Assembly (NCBI GenBank): GCA_024276255.1
Contig: JAJRXO010000245.1
Span: 1 to 7,585 of the forward strand
Direction: 5' to 3'
From: Chloroflexota bacterium
GTDB lineage: Bacteria; Chloroflexota; Anaerolineae; J102
DNA: 7,585 bases
The position numbers and the translations under genes are program-made. Below, piece by piece: positions 1-6,828 of the stretch (within the stretch, counting starts at the first letter, position 1; each line of letters opens with the position of its first letter). Below the pieces are notes generated by a model. It ran no database searches. It worked only from the letters and a program-made list of their open reading frames with translations, and was not told where the DNA came from.

Positions 1-190
1 GGATCGTGCGTTGCGCCTGCTCGATCAGATCCATGACCGGCGTGCGACCATCATCCGGTAACACCAGCAGGCTCTGTCGCCCCACAGAGGAGCCTGTCTG
101 CCCGGGCAGGGGCGTACCGGGTTGTGCTGTGCTGCGGCAGCCCGCCAGCAAAAAAACGACAAGAAGGGCTGGGATCAGGAGTTTCTTCAT
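1..190 (-). CDS. Phospholipase D-like lipoprotein, N-terminal part (runs off left edge)
   Basis: The first 63 codons of a minus-strand gene are visible. The N-terminus is a lipoprotein signal peptide: two lysines, a hydrophobic stretch, then the lipobox LLAGC with Cys18 as the lipidated residue. A short polar linker rich in Gly, Pro, Ser and Gln follows, then LLVLPDDGRTPVMDLIEQAQ, which resembles the start of phospholipase D-superfamily domains (beta strand, PDDG turn, then a helix containing an Ala-rich IxxA pattern). The catalytic HKD motifs would lie outside the window, so the activity is inferred from the N-terminus only. It lies 115 bases downstream of aroB on the same strand and may be the last gene of the cluster. 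An in-frame ATG two codons upstream (194-196) is an alternative start. Neither start has a clear Shine-Dalgarno. The lipoprotein nature is quite sure; the PLD assignment is moderate. Confidence 0.65.
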   Translation of the reverse strand, partial: MKKLLIPALLVVFLLAGCRSTAQPGTPLPGQTGSSVGRQSLLVLPDDGRTPVMDLIEQAQRTI

Positions 191-305
191 GGGCATATTG
201 GCTGGCAAGGGGTGGCGAGAAGTTGGGGGGCTTGCCCAGGCATTGACGCGCTGATACCGGCGTTGCTATCGGTCTGCCGGTTCGGTGCTCGGAGACACGC
301 CGAAT

Positions 306-1718
306 TCAGGGCGTTGGCCGAATGATGCTGCGCCAGGCTGCCCGGATATTTGCGGGAGCGACGTCATCGTGCAGGCCAACATTTCCGATAGCATGGGGCA
401 GGACAAAGCGGATGCGGCCGCGGTGGCGTTTCTTGTCTGTTTTCATGGCGGCCATCAGGTCGTCGATGTCAGTCGGTGGCAGGCTGTCGGCCAGTTCCAG
501 GCGTTGTACGACCTCGCGGATGCGGGCCGGTACGTCCACACTGCAATGGCCTTCGCGCAGAGCCAACTCAGCGGCGGCGATCAGGCCCAGGGCCACCGCC
601 GCACCGTGGGCAATACGATAGTCGCTCACCAGCTCGATGGCATGGGCAAACGTGTGGCCCAGGTTGAGGAACGCCCGCTGGCCTTTTTCGTGCGGATCGC
701 TCTGGACGAGGGAGATTTTCACGCGCAGGGCGCGAGCGATCATGGATTCGATGGATTCCGGCCCATCGCCCTGTAACTGGGCAAAGAGCTGCGGGTCGGC
801 CAGGATGCCATGTTTGATCACCTCTGCCAGACCGTTGCGGAACTCACGGGTCGGCAGGGTGGAGAGCACTTCCGGATCAATGAGCACGAGTCGGGGTTGT
901 TTGAATGCGCCAACCAGATTCTTGCCCTGGGGCAGGTCCACGCCGGTTTTGCCGCCTACCGAGGCATCGACCATGGCCAGCAGGGTGGTGGGCACCTGCA
1001 CAAAGTGGATGCCTCGTAAATAGGTGGCCGCTGCGAAGCCGGCCATATCACCGACTACGCCGCCACCCAGGGCGAGGATCAACCCTGACCGGTCAAGCCC
1101 GATTTGCAGGAGCTGTTCGTAAATACGGGCCATGGTGGCCAGGTTCTTGTGTTGCTCGCCCGCGGGCAGCGTAAGTACGGTGGCTGTCTGCTCAAGAGCG
1201 GTGAAGGCCTTAAGCAAGGGAGGTGTCCAGTGCGGGGCGACTTGCTCATCACAGATGATCGCCACCTGGCCATCCAGCCCCCGTTCGGCCAGCAGCTCCG
1301 GTAAATCGTGCAACAGGCCCCGGCCGATGAGGATGTCGTATGCTTCGGAGCCGATGCGTACCGGCAGCCGTAGCACCCCGCCCAGGCCCTTCTCTGCCAG
1401 GGCGATGATCTCATCCGCGACTTCATCCACGCTTTTACCTGTGGTGTCGATGCGATAGGGGATCTCGGCGTAGGCGGCCGCCCGCTGATTCAGCAGCTCC
1501 ACGATGCGTTGCCGGCGGTCAGCGTTGGCCAGCAACGGCCGTTCGGCGTCGCTGCCAATGCGCGCAGCGATGGCACTGACACTGGCGGACAGGCATACCA
1601 CCAGGCTGGTGCGGGTCATCAGCTCGCGATTGCCGGGATCGATGAGCGCGCCGCCGCCCGTGGCGATCACCAGCCCCTTGCGGGCCGCTAACTGCCGCAA
1701 CGTTACTTTTTCCAGCAC
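306..1718 (-). CDS. aroB: 3-dehydroquinate synthase (AroB) preceded by the C-terminal part of shikimate kinase
   Basis: This is the reading frame that stays open after the TAA in aroK (see 1740-1907). Numbered over the full 533-residue fusion, residues 64 to about 175 are the rest of a shikimate kinase: GGGA at 84-87, the lid Arg in RPLL (R123) and R142 before AYAEIP. From about 183 the protein is a complete 3-dehydroquinate synthase, which converts DAHP to 3-dehydroquinate in the shikimate pathway using NAD and Zn. The family landmarks are present: LALGGGVVGD around 278-287, GGKTGVD at 318-324, KNLVGAF at 329-335, and the three metal ligands Glu362 (AEVIKHG), His418 (GHTFAHAIE) and His434 (HGAAVALG). 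If translation restarts at GTG 1718, AroB would be intact but the kinase would lack its P-loop; no Shine-Dalgarno is visible there. The frame ends with TGA. AroB identity is very sure. Confidence 0.93.
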   Translation of the reverse strand: MLEKVTLRQLAARKGLVIATGGGALIDPGNRELMTRTSLVVCLSASVSAIAARIGSDAERPLLANADRRQRIVELLNQRAAAYAEIPYRIDTTGKSVDEVADEIIALAEKGLGGVLRLPVRIGSEAYDILIGRGLLHDLPELLAERGLDGQVAIICDEQVAPHWTPPLLKAFTALEQTATVLTLPAGEQHKNLATMARIYEQLLQIGLDRSGLILALGGGVVGDMAGFAAATYLRGIHFVQVPTTLLAMVDASVGGKTGVDLPQGKNLVGAFKQPRLVLIDPEVLSTLPTREFRNGLAEVIKHGILADPQLFAQLQGDGPESIESMIARALRVKISLVQSDPHEKGQRAFLNLGHTFAHAIELVSDYRIAHGAAVALGLIAAAELALREGHCSVDVPARIREVVQRLELADSLPPTDIDDLMAAMKTDKKRHRGRIRFVLPHAIGNVGLHDDVAPANIRAAWRSIIRPTP

Positions 1719-1739
1719 ACGGAAATGCGCTTCGCCGTG

Positions 1740-1907
1740 TTACTCGAATATCTCGGGTATGCTCATGCCGGCCTGAGCGCTGATCACTTCATCGAGGTCG
1801 AAGAAAGGACGCTGCAGGCGTTGGGCCACGGCACGGCCGACCGCGGTTTTGCCCACGCCCATAAAGCCAGTGAGCACGATATTGGGGGCGTCAGATGCTA
1901 CTGTCAT
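1740..1907 (-). pseudogene. aroK: Shikimate kinase (AroK) N-terminal segment, cut by an in-frame TAA
   Basis: From ATG at 1905-1907 the frame encodes 55 residues and stops at TAA (1740-1742). The segment carries the Walker A P-loop GFMGVGKT (residues 14-21), the DLD shikimate/Mg motif (37-39), and the conserved run into SIPEIFE just before the stop. Directly after the stop, in the same frame, the family sequence resumes as HGEAHFR, including Arg63, the counterpart of the shikimate-binding Arg of E. coli AroK. The gap in homology is therefore exactly one codon. Shikimate kinase phosphorylates shikimate with ATP; here it is the N-terminal half of an AroK-AroB fusion of 533 residues. The ATG overlaps the TGA of the upstream gene as ATGA, which suggests translational coupling. 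A single base change (for example GAA to TAA) would explain the break; an assembly error is equally possible. Confidence 0.85.
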
Positions 1908-2296
1908 GGTGTGTCGTTGACTGATGCACGCAGCAGAACGAACGTGCCGTCGTGCGCATAATCGGGTAACTCAAGCCAGCAGCCCTCAGTGTTGCGCCTG
2001 CCCAGCGCCTGATGCACGGCGCATTTGCAACGGGCATTGTGGGGCTGACGGCAGTATTGTAGCATGGAGGCTACCTCGCGCACACTGTTGGGGGCCATAA
2101 AGAAGCCATAATGATGAACGCTTTCATCATCCATGGCTCCCCGCCGCGAGGCTTTGTAAACAGCCAGGGTGCGGAAACGGCAATACCGGCACGAAATCAC
2201 CTGCAATGTGATCTCGTCCCAGTTGCAGTCGGGCGGCAGTTCCAGGCTGCTTTCGATTTGTAACTGATTGCGGTGACAGATAGGACACTGAAACAT
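1904..2296 (-). CDS. Small zinc-ribbon protein of unknown function
   Basis: This 130-residue protein has an N-terminal zinc ribbon: C4-P-I-C7 paired with C36-R-Y-C39, with a short strand-rich stretch between them. A second cluster of possible metal ligands lies near the C-terminus: C82, H86, C90, C92 and H95. There is no signal peptide or membrane segment, so it should be cytoplasmic. I do not recognise a named family. It sits between aroC (94 bases upstream) and aroK, and its TGA overlaps the aroK ATG by four bases (ATGA), so it is almost certainly co-expressed with the shikimate genes. No Shine-Dalgarno is evident before the ATG at 2294-2296, although the paired-Cys motif begins at residue 4, which supports this start. 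The function is unknown; a nucleic-acid-binding or metal-handling role would only be a guess. Confidence 0.8.
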   Translation of the reverse strand: MFQCPICHRNQLQIESSLELPPDCNWDEITLQVISCRYCRFRTLAVYKASRRGAMDDESVHHYGFFMAPNSVREVASMLQYCRQPHNARCKCAVHQALGRRNTEGCWLELPDYAHDGTFVLLRASVNDTP

Positions 2297-2327
2297 GAGC
2301 AGGAAGTTGGATTTGATGACGAGTGTT

Positions 2328-2342
2328 CGACCTGCGAGGTCG
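2328..2342. repeat. Perfect 6-bp palindrome with 3-base loop between aroC and the zinc-ribbon gene
   Basis: CGACCT (2328-2333) and AGGTCG (2337-2342) pair perfectly around a GCG loop. It lies in the 94-base gap, about 32 bases upstream of the zinc-ribbon start. There is no T-tract, so it is not a classic terminator. It could be an mRNA processing or attenuation hairpin, or a fragment of a dispersed intergenic palindrome. Confidence 0.4.
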
Positions 2343-2390
2343 GCAATAGGTTTGTGAATTGGCGAGCCGAAGGCCGGGCAAGCAATGACC

Positions 2391-3569
2391 TCAGTAACCG
2401 AAACGCCAGGGTGTGTTGTCCATGGGAAGGTCGTCGAGGCGTGCCCGGCGCAGATGCTTATATCGTTCGAGTTGTTCGGCCATGCTGTCGCCGCCCAGCT
2501 TTTCCATGAGCGCTTCGGCCAGCACCAGGGCGATCATGGCCTCGGCCACGACCACGGCCCGGGGGACGGCATTGAAGTCGGAGCGTTCGTAGGTGGTGGG
2601 CTCGGCTTTGCCCGTGGCCAGGTTCACCGACTGCCGGGGATTGAGCACGGTGCTGATGGGCTTCATGGCCGCGCGCACGATCAGGGGTTCGCCAGTGGTG
2701 ATACCGCCTTCCAGACCGCCGGCGCGATTGCTGCGACGGATCAGATTGCCGTCGTCATCGCGGAAGATCTCGTCGTGCACCTGCGAGCCGAAGAGCCGGG
2801 CATTGTCAAAGGCGGGACCGATCTCGGCACCCTTGAAGGCCGGGATCGAGCCCATGGCGGCCAGCAGGCGGCCGGAGAGCCGGCGATCCCAGTGTACGTG
2901 ACTACCCAACCCTACCGGCAGGCCCAGCCCCACCACTTCCACGATCCCGCCCAGCGTATCTTTGGACGACATACACTTGCGCACCAGCTCGCGCATGGCA
3001 ACCGCGGCCTGGGCGTCGGGACAGCGCAGATCGTTGTTTTCGGCCACGGCGAAGCGCTCCTCGTAGGCGAGCTCTTCGTGAGCTGTGGCCCGGACATCCC
3101 CGATTGCGATCACGTAGCCCTGCACGCGGATGTCGAACGCGGCCAGGTATTGCTTGCAAATGGCGCCTACGGCCACCCGGGCCGCAGTTTCGCGGGCGCT
3201 GGCCCGCTCCAGGGCCAGGCGCAAGTCGCGATAACCATATTTCACGGCTGCCGTCAGGTCCGCGTGCCCCGGCCGCGGTGTGGTCATGGGGGCCACGTCC
3301 CTGTCGGCCCAGTTGGTCCAGTCGCGATTGCGCAAATGCAGGGCGATAGGGCCGCCCGTCGTGTGGCCATTCATCACCCCGGCGCTGATACGGGCCGCGT
3401 CTTTTTCGATCTTCATGCGGCCGCCGGCGCCATAGGCTTTCTGACGCCGGGCCAGGTCCAGGCGGATGGCGTCCTCGTCGATGGCAAGGCCGGCCGGCAT
3501 GCCTTCGAGAATGGCGGTGAGTTGGGGGCCGTGCGATTCACCGGCCGTGAGAAAGCGAATTCGGGTCAT
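2391..3569 (-). CDS. aroC: Chorismate synthase
   Basis: This 392-residue protein catalyses the last shikimate step, EPSP to chorismate, and needs reduced FMN. Visible family motifs, in order, are AGESHGP at residues 9-15, the RRQ...YG.GGRMKIEKD signature around 41-57, GPIAL followed by NRDW around 73-84, the SARETAARVAVGA segment, NRAGGLEGGITTGEPL, and RSD followed by AVPR near 330. The length (~390) matches the larger bacterial members. The frame is intact from ATG to TGA, with no internal stop, unlike two of its neighbours. It starts 51 bases after the MetF stop and in the same frame. No Shine-Dalgarno precedes the ATG; instead a -10-like TACAAT ends seven bases before it, so it may be translated from a leaderless mRNA as well as from the operon transcript. 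Confidence 0.96.
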   Translation of the reverse strand: MTRIRFLTAGESHGPQLTAILEGMPAGLAIDEDAIRLDLARRQKAYGAGGRMKIEKDAARISAGVMNGHTTGGPIALHLRNRDWTNWADRDVAPMTTPRPGHADLTAAVKYGYRDLRLALERASARETAARVAVGAICKQYLAAFDIRVQGYVIAIGDVRATAHEELAYEERFAVAENNDLRCPDAQAAVAMRELVRKCMSSKDTLGGIVEVVGLGLPVGLGSHVHWDRRLSGRLLAAMGSIPAFKGAEIGPAFDNARLFGSQVHDEIFRDDDGNLIRRSNRAGGLEGGITTGEPLIVRAAMKPISTVLNPRQSVNLATGKAEPTTYERSDFNAVPRAVVVAEAMIALVLAEALMEKLGGDSMAEQLERYKHLRRARLDDLPMDNTPWRFGY

Positions 3570-3575
3570 GTATTC

Positions 3576-3603
3576 ATTGTATACGAGCCGGCGGAAGAAG
3601 CAA
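3576..3603 (-). promoter_or_regulatory. Promoter-like site placing transcription start at the aroC ATG
   Basis: On the minus strand the -10 candidate TACAAT (3581-3576, inside TATACAAT) lies six bases before the A of the aroC ATG, exactly where transcription would begin at the start codon. A -35 candidate TTGCTT (3603-3598) is 16 bases upstream. The 51-base MetF-aroC gap has no ribosome-binding site. The same TACAAT hexamer is used in the promoter at 5502-5530. This is sequence-only evidence. Confidence 0.5.
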
Positions 3604-3620
3604 AACCGGCCCGACCAGCG

Positions 3621-4769
3621 TTAAATCATCCCTGCCACAACGGCTTCTACCAGATGGTATCGGCCGAACGGCGGCATGAGGTAGGCGCCATGGGCCCAGT
3701 CCTGCAGGGAGGACAGCAAATCACGGGCAATGGCTATGCCCTCGGTTGTGGGATCGTCCGTTTGCGCCATGCGATCGCGCAGCGGCTGCGGTATTTGGAT
3801 GCCCGGCACCTCGTGATGCAGGAATTCGGCATGGCGACTACTGGCCAGGGGCAACAGCCCGGCGATGACCGGCACGGGCAGGGGGCCGCCCCAGGCCGCC
3901 AGAAAGCGCTCCACCACTGCGGGATCGAAGATGGGCTGGCTGAGCAGGAAATCAGCCCCGCCATACAGCTTGCGGCGTAAAACCCGCATCTCTCGCGACA
4001 AATTGCTGGCGCCCAGGTTCACGGCCGCGCCCACGAAGAACCGGGTGGGTTGGCCCAGGGGCTGATCGGCCTGATCGATGCCCTGGTTCAGGTGCTGTTT
4101 AATCAGACCAACCAGACCGGAGGGAGGGATGTCGAAGTTGTCAGCGGCGTCGGGGAAATCACCGATGCGGGTGGGATCGCCCATGACCACAAAGAGATTG
4201 CGGATATTGAGGGCGTGTGCGGCCAGCAGATCGCCCTGAATGCGCAACAGATTTCGCCCCCGGGTGGGGAAATGCAAAATGGTTTCGATGCCCAGACGTG
4301 ACTGGAGCAGGAAGGCGGCTGCCCAGGGGCTCATACGCATGCGCGCCCGGGGACTGTCGGCTACGTTGATGGCAGTCACGCCCGCATCCTGCAGGCTGCG
4401 TGCCTGCTCCACCAGGCGATTGGGATTGTGTCCTCGCGGTGGACTCATTTCCACGGTGATCACAAAGCGTTCAGCCAGGGCCTCGGCCAGGCCGGTGGGA
4501 GGTATCTCGGTTGGCTCAACCTCGGGGAGGGGAATGGGCAGTTCTTCGGTCAGAGCGACAAAGGAGATTGACTCGCCGCGTGCTCTATCCAGCGCCCCGC
4601 GCATGGCCTGGATGTGGGCGGGCGTGGTGCCGCAGCAGCCGCCGATGATGCCCACACCGGTACTCCGAAAACCATCGACATAGCTGGCGAAATAGTCCGG
4701 TGTGGAAGGATAAAACATGCGTCCGCCGCGGCGACTGGGAAATCCGGCGTTGGGAATGGCTGACAGCAC
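3621..4769 (-). CDS. Methylenetetrahydrofolate reductase (MetF) domain with the end of the homocysteine S-methyltransferase domain
   Basis: This is the frame downstream of the TAG at 4785-4787, starting at a possible GTG restart. Numbered over the full 614-codon fusion, residues 233-300 complete a homocysteine S-methyltransferase: PNAGFP, then the zinc-binding GGCCGTTP with Cys277 and Cys278. A proline/glutamate-rich linker follows at about 305-325. From about 330 to 614 the sequence is a FAD-dependent MetF: the catalytic-type Glu339 in VEMSPPRG, the NVADSPRARMRMS segment, GDPT before a DFPDA stretch, LSQPIFD, and the terminal PPFGRYHLVEAV. Such fusions make 5-methyl-THF and transfer a methyl group to homocysteine to give methionine, as in Bacillus YitJ. 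The frame ends with TAA at the natural family C-terminus. The MetF half is complete and could work alone if translated; no Shine-Dalgarno supports the GTG restart. Confidence 0.88.
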   Translation of the reverse strand: MLSAIPNAGFPSRRGGRMFYPSTPDYFASYVDGFRSTGVGIIGGCCGTTPAHIQAMRGALDRARGESISFVALTEELPIPLPEVEPTEIPPTGLAEALAERFVITVEMSPPRGHNPNRLVEQARSLQDAGVTAINVADSPRARMRMSPWAAAFLLQSRLGIETILHFPTRGRNLLRIQGDLLAAHALNIRNLFVVMGDPTRIGDFPDAADNFDIPPSGLVGLIKQHLNQGIDQADQPLGQPTRFFVGAAVNLGASNLSREMRVLRRKLYGGADFLLSQPIFDPAVVERFLAAWGGPLPVPVIAGLLPLASSRHAEFLHHEVPGIQIPQPLRDRMAQTDDPTTEGIAIARDLLSSLQDWAHGAYLMPPFGRYHLVEAVVAGMI

Positions 4770-4784
4770 CAGGTCGGGCGCCGC

Positions 4785-5465
4785 CTAGCGCATGCGTTTG
4801 ATGACATCGAACACGCCGGCAGGCCCCACCGAACAGTTGGCTCCTACTACATCGACGCCTGCTTTTTTCAACGCTGACACCACGGTCTCTGGCGTATGGC
4901 CCAGGGCCGTGTGTCCATCCTCGGCGAAGGTCATGTGGGCGATGATGGGCAGGTCACATAACGTACGCGCCGTGTGCACTGCCAGCAACAATTCATCCAG
5001 ATCGCTGTACGTCTCAAAGACCAGTACATCGGCCCCGGCATTGGCCATTGCTTCAATGCTTTCGGCATACGCCAGACGGGCCGTCTCCTGCGAAAGACTG
5101 CCGTAAGGGCGCAGGCGCTTGCCCAGGGTGCTGATAGAGGCCCCAACCAGCACGTGCGGCCTGCCAGCTTCCTGCCTTGCCTCGATGGCCAGGCGTACGC
5201 CGGCCTCGGCCATTTCCCCGACCCGCTCCCCCAGGCCAAATTCTTCCTGGCGAATGCGGTTGGCGCCGAAGGTGTTGGTTTCGATCAGGTCGGCCCCGGC
5301 CGAGATATAGGCGCGATGGATGTCTTTGATGAGCTGGGGATGCGTCAGATTGAGCATCTCCAGAGACTGATCAAAGGTGAAGCCGCGAGCGTAAATCTCC
5401 GTTCCCATGGCCCCATCACACAGGATGGTACCGGCCTGTAAACGGGCGTAAAAGTCGGTTGTCAT
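4785..5465 (-). pseudogene. Homocysteine S-methyltransferase N-terminal segment of a MetF fusion, cut by an in-frame TAG
   Basis: From ATG at 5463-5465 the frame runs 226 codons to TAG (4785-4787). The segment shows the methyltransferase TIM-barrel: LCDGAMGTE at 15-23, the IETNTFGANR run at 61-70, GASISTLG at 108-115, and GANCS with the first zinc ligand Cys211. The other two zinc ligands (Cys277, Cys278) lie beyond the stop in the same frame, so the truncated product could not form the metal site. Homology continues one codon after the stop (AAPDLVLSAIPNAG), so this is a nonsense change and not a frameshift. AGGAGG at 5478-5483 lies 12 bases before the ATG, and the promoter at 5502-5530 would give a leader of about 30 bases. 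This excludes longer in-frame starts. It heads the minus-strand cluster. Confidence 0.87.
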
Positions 5466-5501
5466 CAGGGTGTCATGCCTCCTGGCTGTGATGATAGCTT
5501 G

Positions 5502-5530
5502 ATTGTAGCAGAGATCGGGGTAATTGTCGG
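5502..5530 (-). promoter_or_regulatory. Sigma70-type promoter for the methyltransferase/aro cluster
   Basis: On the minus strand, CCGACA (5530-5525) and TACAAT (5507-5502) are separated by exactly 17 bases. The -10 is preceded by TGC, giving an extended -10 (TGCTACAAT). Transcription would start near 5495, followed by AGGAGG at 5478-5483 and the ATG at 5465. The -35 matches TTGACA at four of six positions. It is the only good candidate ahead of the cluster. Confidence 0.6.
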
Positions 5531-5671
5531 CTTGCTTGCCTACATATTCGGCGTCCTGGCGACGGATATTCACAGTCACCCCCGAAATGCAGCATAGCCC
5601 GAATATTCTCACCTGGAATCGATGCATCGGCATCCCAATGATCAGGTAGAAGCATGTGGCCAAAAGGCTAA

Positions 5672-5700
5672 TTGCACTCATTTTACAAACGTGGTATATA
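5672..5700 (+). promoter_or_regulatory. Sigma70-type promoter for the two-domain lipoprotein
   Basis: TTGCAC (5672-5677) and TATATA (5695-5700) are separated by 17 bases. Transcription would begin near 5707, leaving a leader of about 97 bases with two short hairpins before GGGAG (5791-5795), which lies eight bases ahead of the ATG at 5804. The -10 matches five of six consensus positions; the -35 is weaker. Confidence 0.55.
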
Positions 5701-5803
5701 TGACATAAGACGCCGGGACACCGGCATAGAAAGCCGCCCCCGCTCTGACACCGTTGTCTTTGTCCGCTGCCGAGTCTTCGGCCCACCTCAGGGAGTTGTG
5801 AAC

Positions 5804-6781
5804 ATGAAACGTTTGTCTCGCTGGCCTCTGCTACTATCGTTCCTGCTTGCAGTCATCGTGGTAGCGGGTTGTGCCTCTACACCCACCGAGATCGCTTCCC
5901 CTTCCCCCGACTTTCTCATCTCTCTCCCCCGTGTCGCGATTGATATCGACGCCAATGGCGTGCCCTCTGTTCTGGGCTTTGACACCAATCAACTCTACAA
6001 AATCACTGGCGGTCAGGTTGACTTGCGCTGGATGCGCATGGACCCGGCCCTGGTGCAGTGGTTCACGGCCACCGATTTGCAGCATGTAGAGATGGTGCAA
6101 AAGGAAGACGGATTGTATATCTTCACCAACGGTCAGGCTTTGCCCCACGTGGCCTGGGATCAGCAGACATTGGAATCGGTTGGCGATTTGATCGGCGACT
6201 ACTATCCCAATATGGAAGTATTCTTAGTTAAGTTCCTGCCGTTCCTGCAACGCATGGGATGGGATGTGGTGCTGAGATTCCCCGTGGCTGAAGGTGCTGC
6301 CGAGATCCCCCTGCGAGATCTCAGCCAGACCATCACGTCCACCGTGATGGCGCAAAGCCAGCCCAGCGCCATTCAGCTCAGATTCTTAGTGAATTATAAT
6401 GAGGATGGCGTGCCTGCTGTGCCCGGCGCCGAAGCTCTGCTACGAAACATGCTGGGTATCCAGCTACAGCAATTGCGATTGACGCCTCAGGCCATCCAGG
6501 CCTTGCAAGCAGCCGGGATTCAGCACTTTACCTTCCGTGTGCACAACAACCGTCTGTATATCTTCGTGAACGGCAAGGTGCTGCCCAATCTGGCATGGGA
6601 CGAGCAGGGCATACGAAATGGCGTGGCCCTGATTGAAAAACTGTACTACGTGCAGGACACTGCTTCCCTGAACCAGATGCTGGACACGTTGCTCCCCTTG
6701 CTGGAAAGCGTCGAAGGCGAACTAATTCTGCAGTTCCCTGTGCGCCCCGGCGCGTCGCCCATTCCCCTGCCCACTTCCTGA
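5804..6781 (+). CDS. Lipoprotein with two tandem copies of an uncharacterised domain
   Basis: This 325-residue protein has a lipoprotein signal peptide (KRLSRW, a hydrophobic core, lipobox VVAGC with Cys23), then a short Ser/Pro/Thr linker. The mature part is an internal duplication. Copy 1 (about 44-170) and copy 2 (about 191-322) share, in order, DANGVPSV / NEDGVPAV, GLYIFTNGQALPHVAWD / RLYIFVNGKVLPNLAWD, and RFPVAEGAAEIPL / QFPVRPGASPIPL, at offsets of 147-152 residues. The copies are joined by a Ser/Thr/Gln-rich linker (171-190). It is expected to be anchored to the outer face of the membrane. I do not recognise the family and see no catalytic motif; a binding or structural role is only a guess. 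The ATG is chosen because it is preceded by GGGAG at good spacing and directly starts the signal peptide; a longer in-frame extension upstream is rejected for lack of these. It is transcribed alone, away from the aro cluster. Confidence 0.9.
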   Translation: MKRLSRWPLLLSFLLAVIVVAGCASTPTEIASPSPDFLISLPRVAIDIDANGVPSVLGFDTNQLYKITGGQVDLRWMRMDPALVQWFTATDLQHVEMVQKEDGLYIFTNGQALPHVAWDQQTLESVGDLIGDYYPNMEVFLVKFLPFLQRMGWDVVLRFPVAEGAAEIPLRDLSQTITSTVMAQSQPSAIQLRFLVNYNEDGVPAVPGAEALLRNMLGIQLQQLRLTPQAIQALQAAGIQHFTFRVHNNRLYIFVNGKVLPNLAWDEQGIRNGVALIEKLYYVQDTASLNQMLDTLLPLLESVEGELILQFPVRPGASPIPLPTS

Positions 6782-6828
6782 ACCTGCAGCAGCGTGGAAC
6801 TGCCCGCGGCCTGAAGAGCATTTGTGAT

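Larger units (their letters stand above)
5466..5803. other. Divergent intergenic region between the minus-strand cluster and the lipoprotein gene
   Basis: These 338 bases separate two genes facing away from each other. Each end has its own promoter candidate (5502-5530 leftward, 5672-5700 rightward). The middle (about 5531-5671) shows no feature I can name. The rightward leader contains two small perfect hairpins: GCCGG/CCGGC at 5712-5725 and GCCGA/TCGGC at 5769-5782. I see no SAM riboswitch, T-box or other known leader upstream of the methyltransferase gene; its predicted leader of about 30 bases is too short for one. Confidence 0.6.

Noticed and set aside
2385..3980. Long open frame (531 codons) on the plus strand opposite aroC and MetF
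   Set aside because: It lies opposite two clear conserved genes, has no domain, and reflects the GC-rich codon pattern of the true strand.
1740..4787. Reassignment of TAA and TAG to an amino acid in this organism
   Set aside because: The MetF frame ends with TAA (3621-3623) at the natural end of the family. Reading it through would fuse MetF to AroC. Other genes here end in TGA. TAA/TAG sense reassignment is not established for bacterial chromosomes.
5465..5476. Three-codon leader peptide (ATG at 5474-5476, stop overlapping the methyltransferase ATG as TGATG)
   Set aside because: Its ATG is one base from AGGAGG, too close for normal initiation, and such a short peptide shows no regulatory sequence.
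4785..5786. N-terminal extension of the methyltransferase beyond ATG 5465
   Set aside because: The family starts at the MTTDFYARLQ segment; AGGAGG and a good promoter lie inside the extension.
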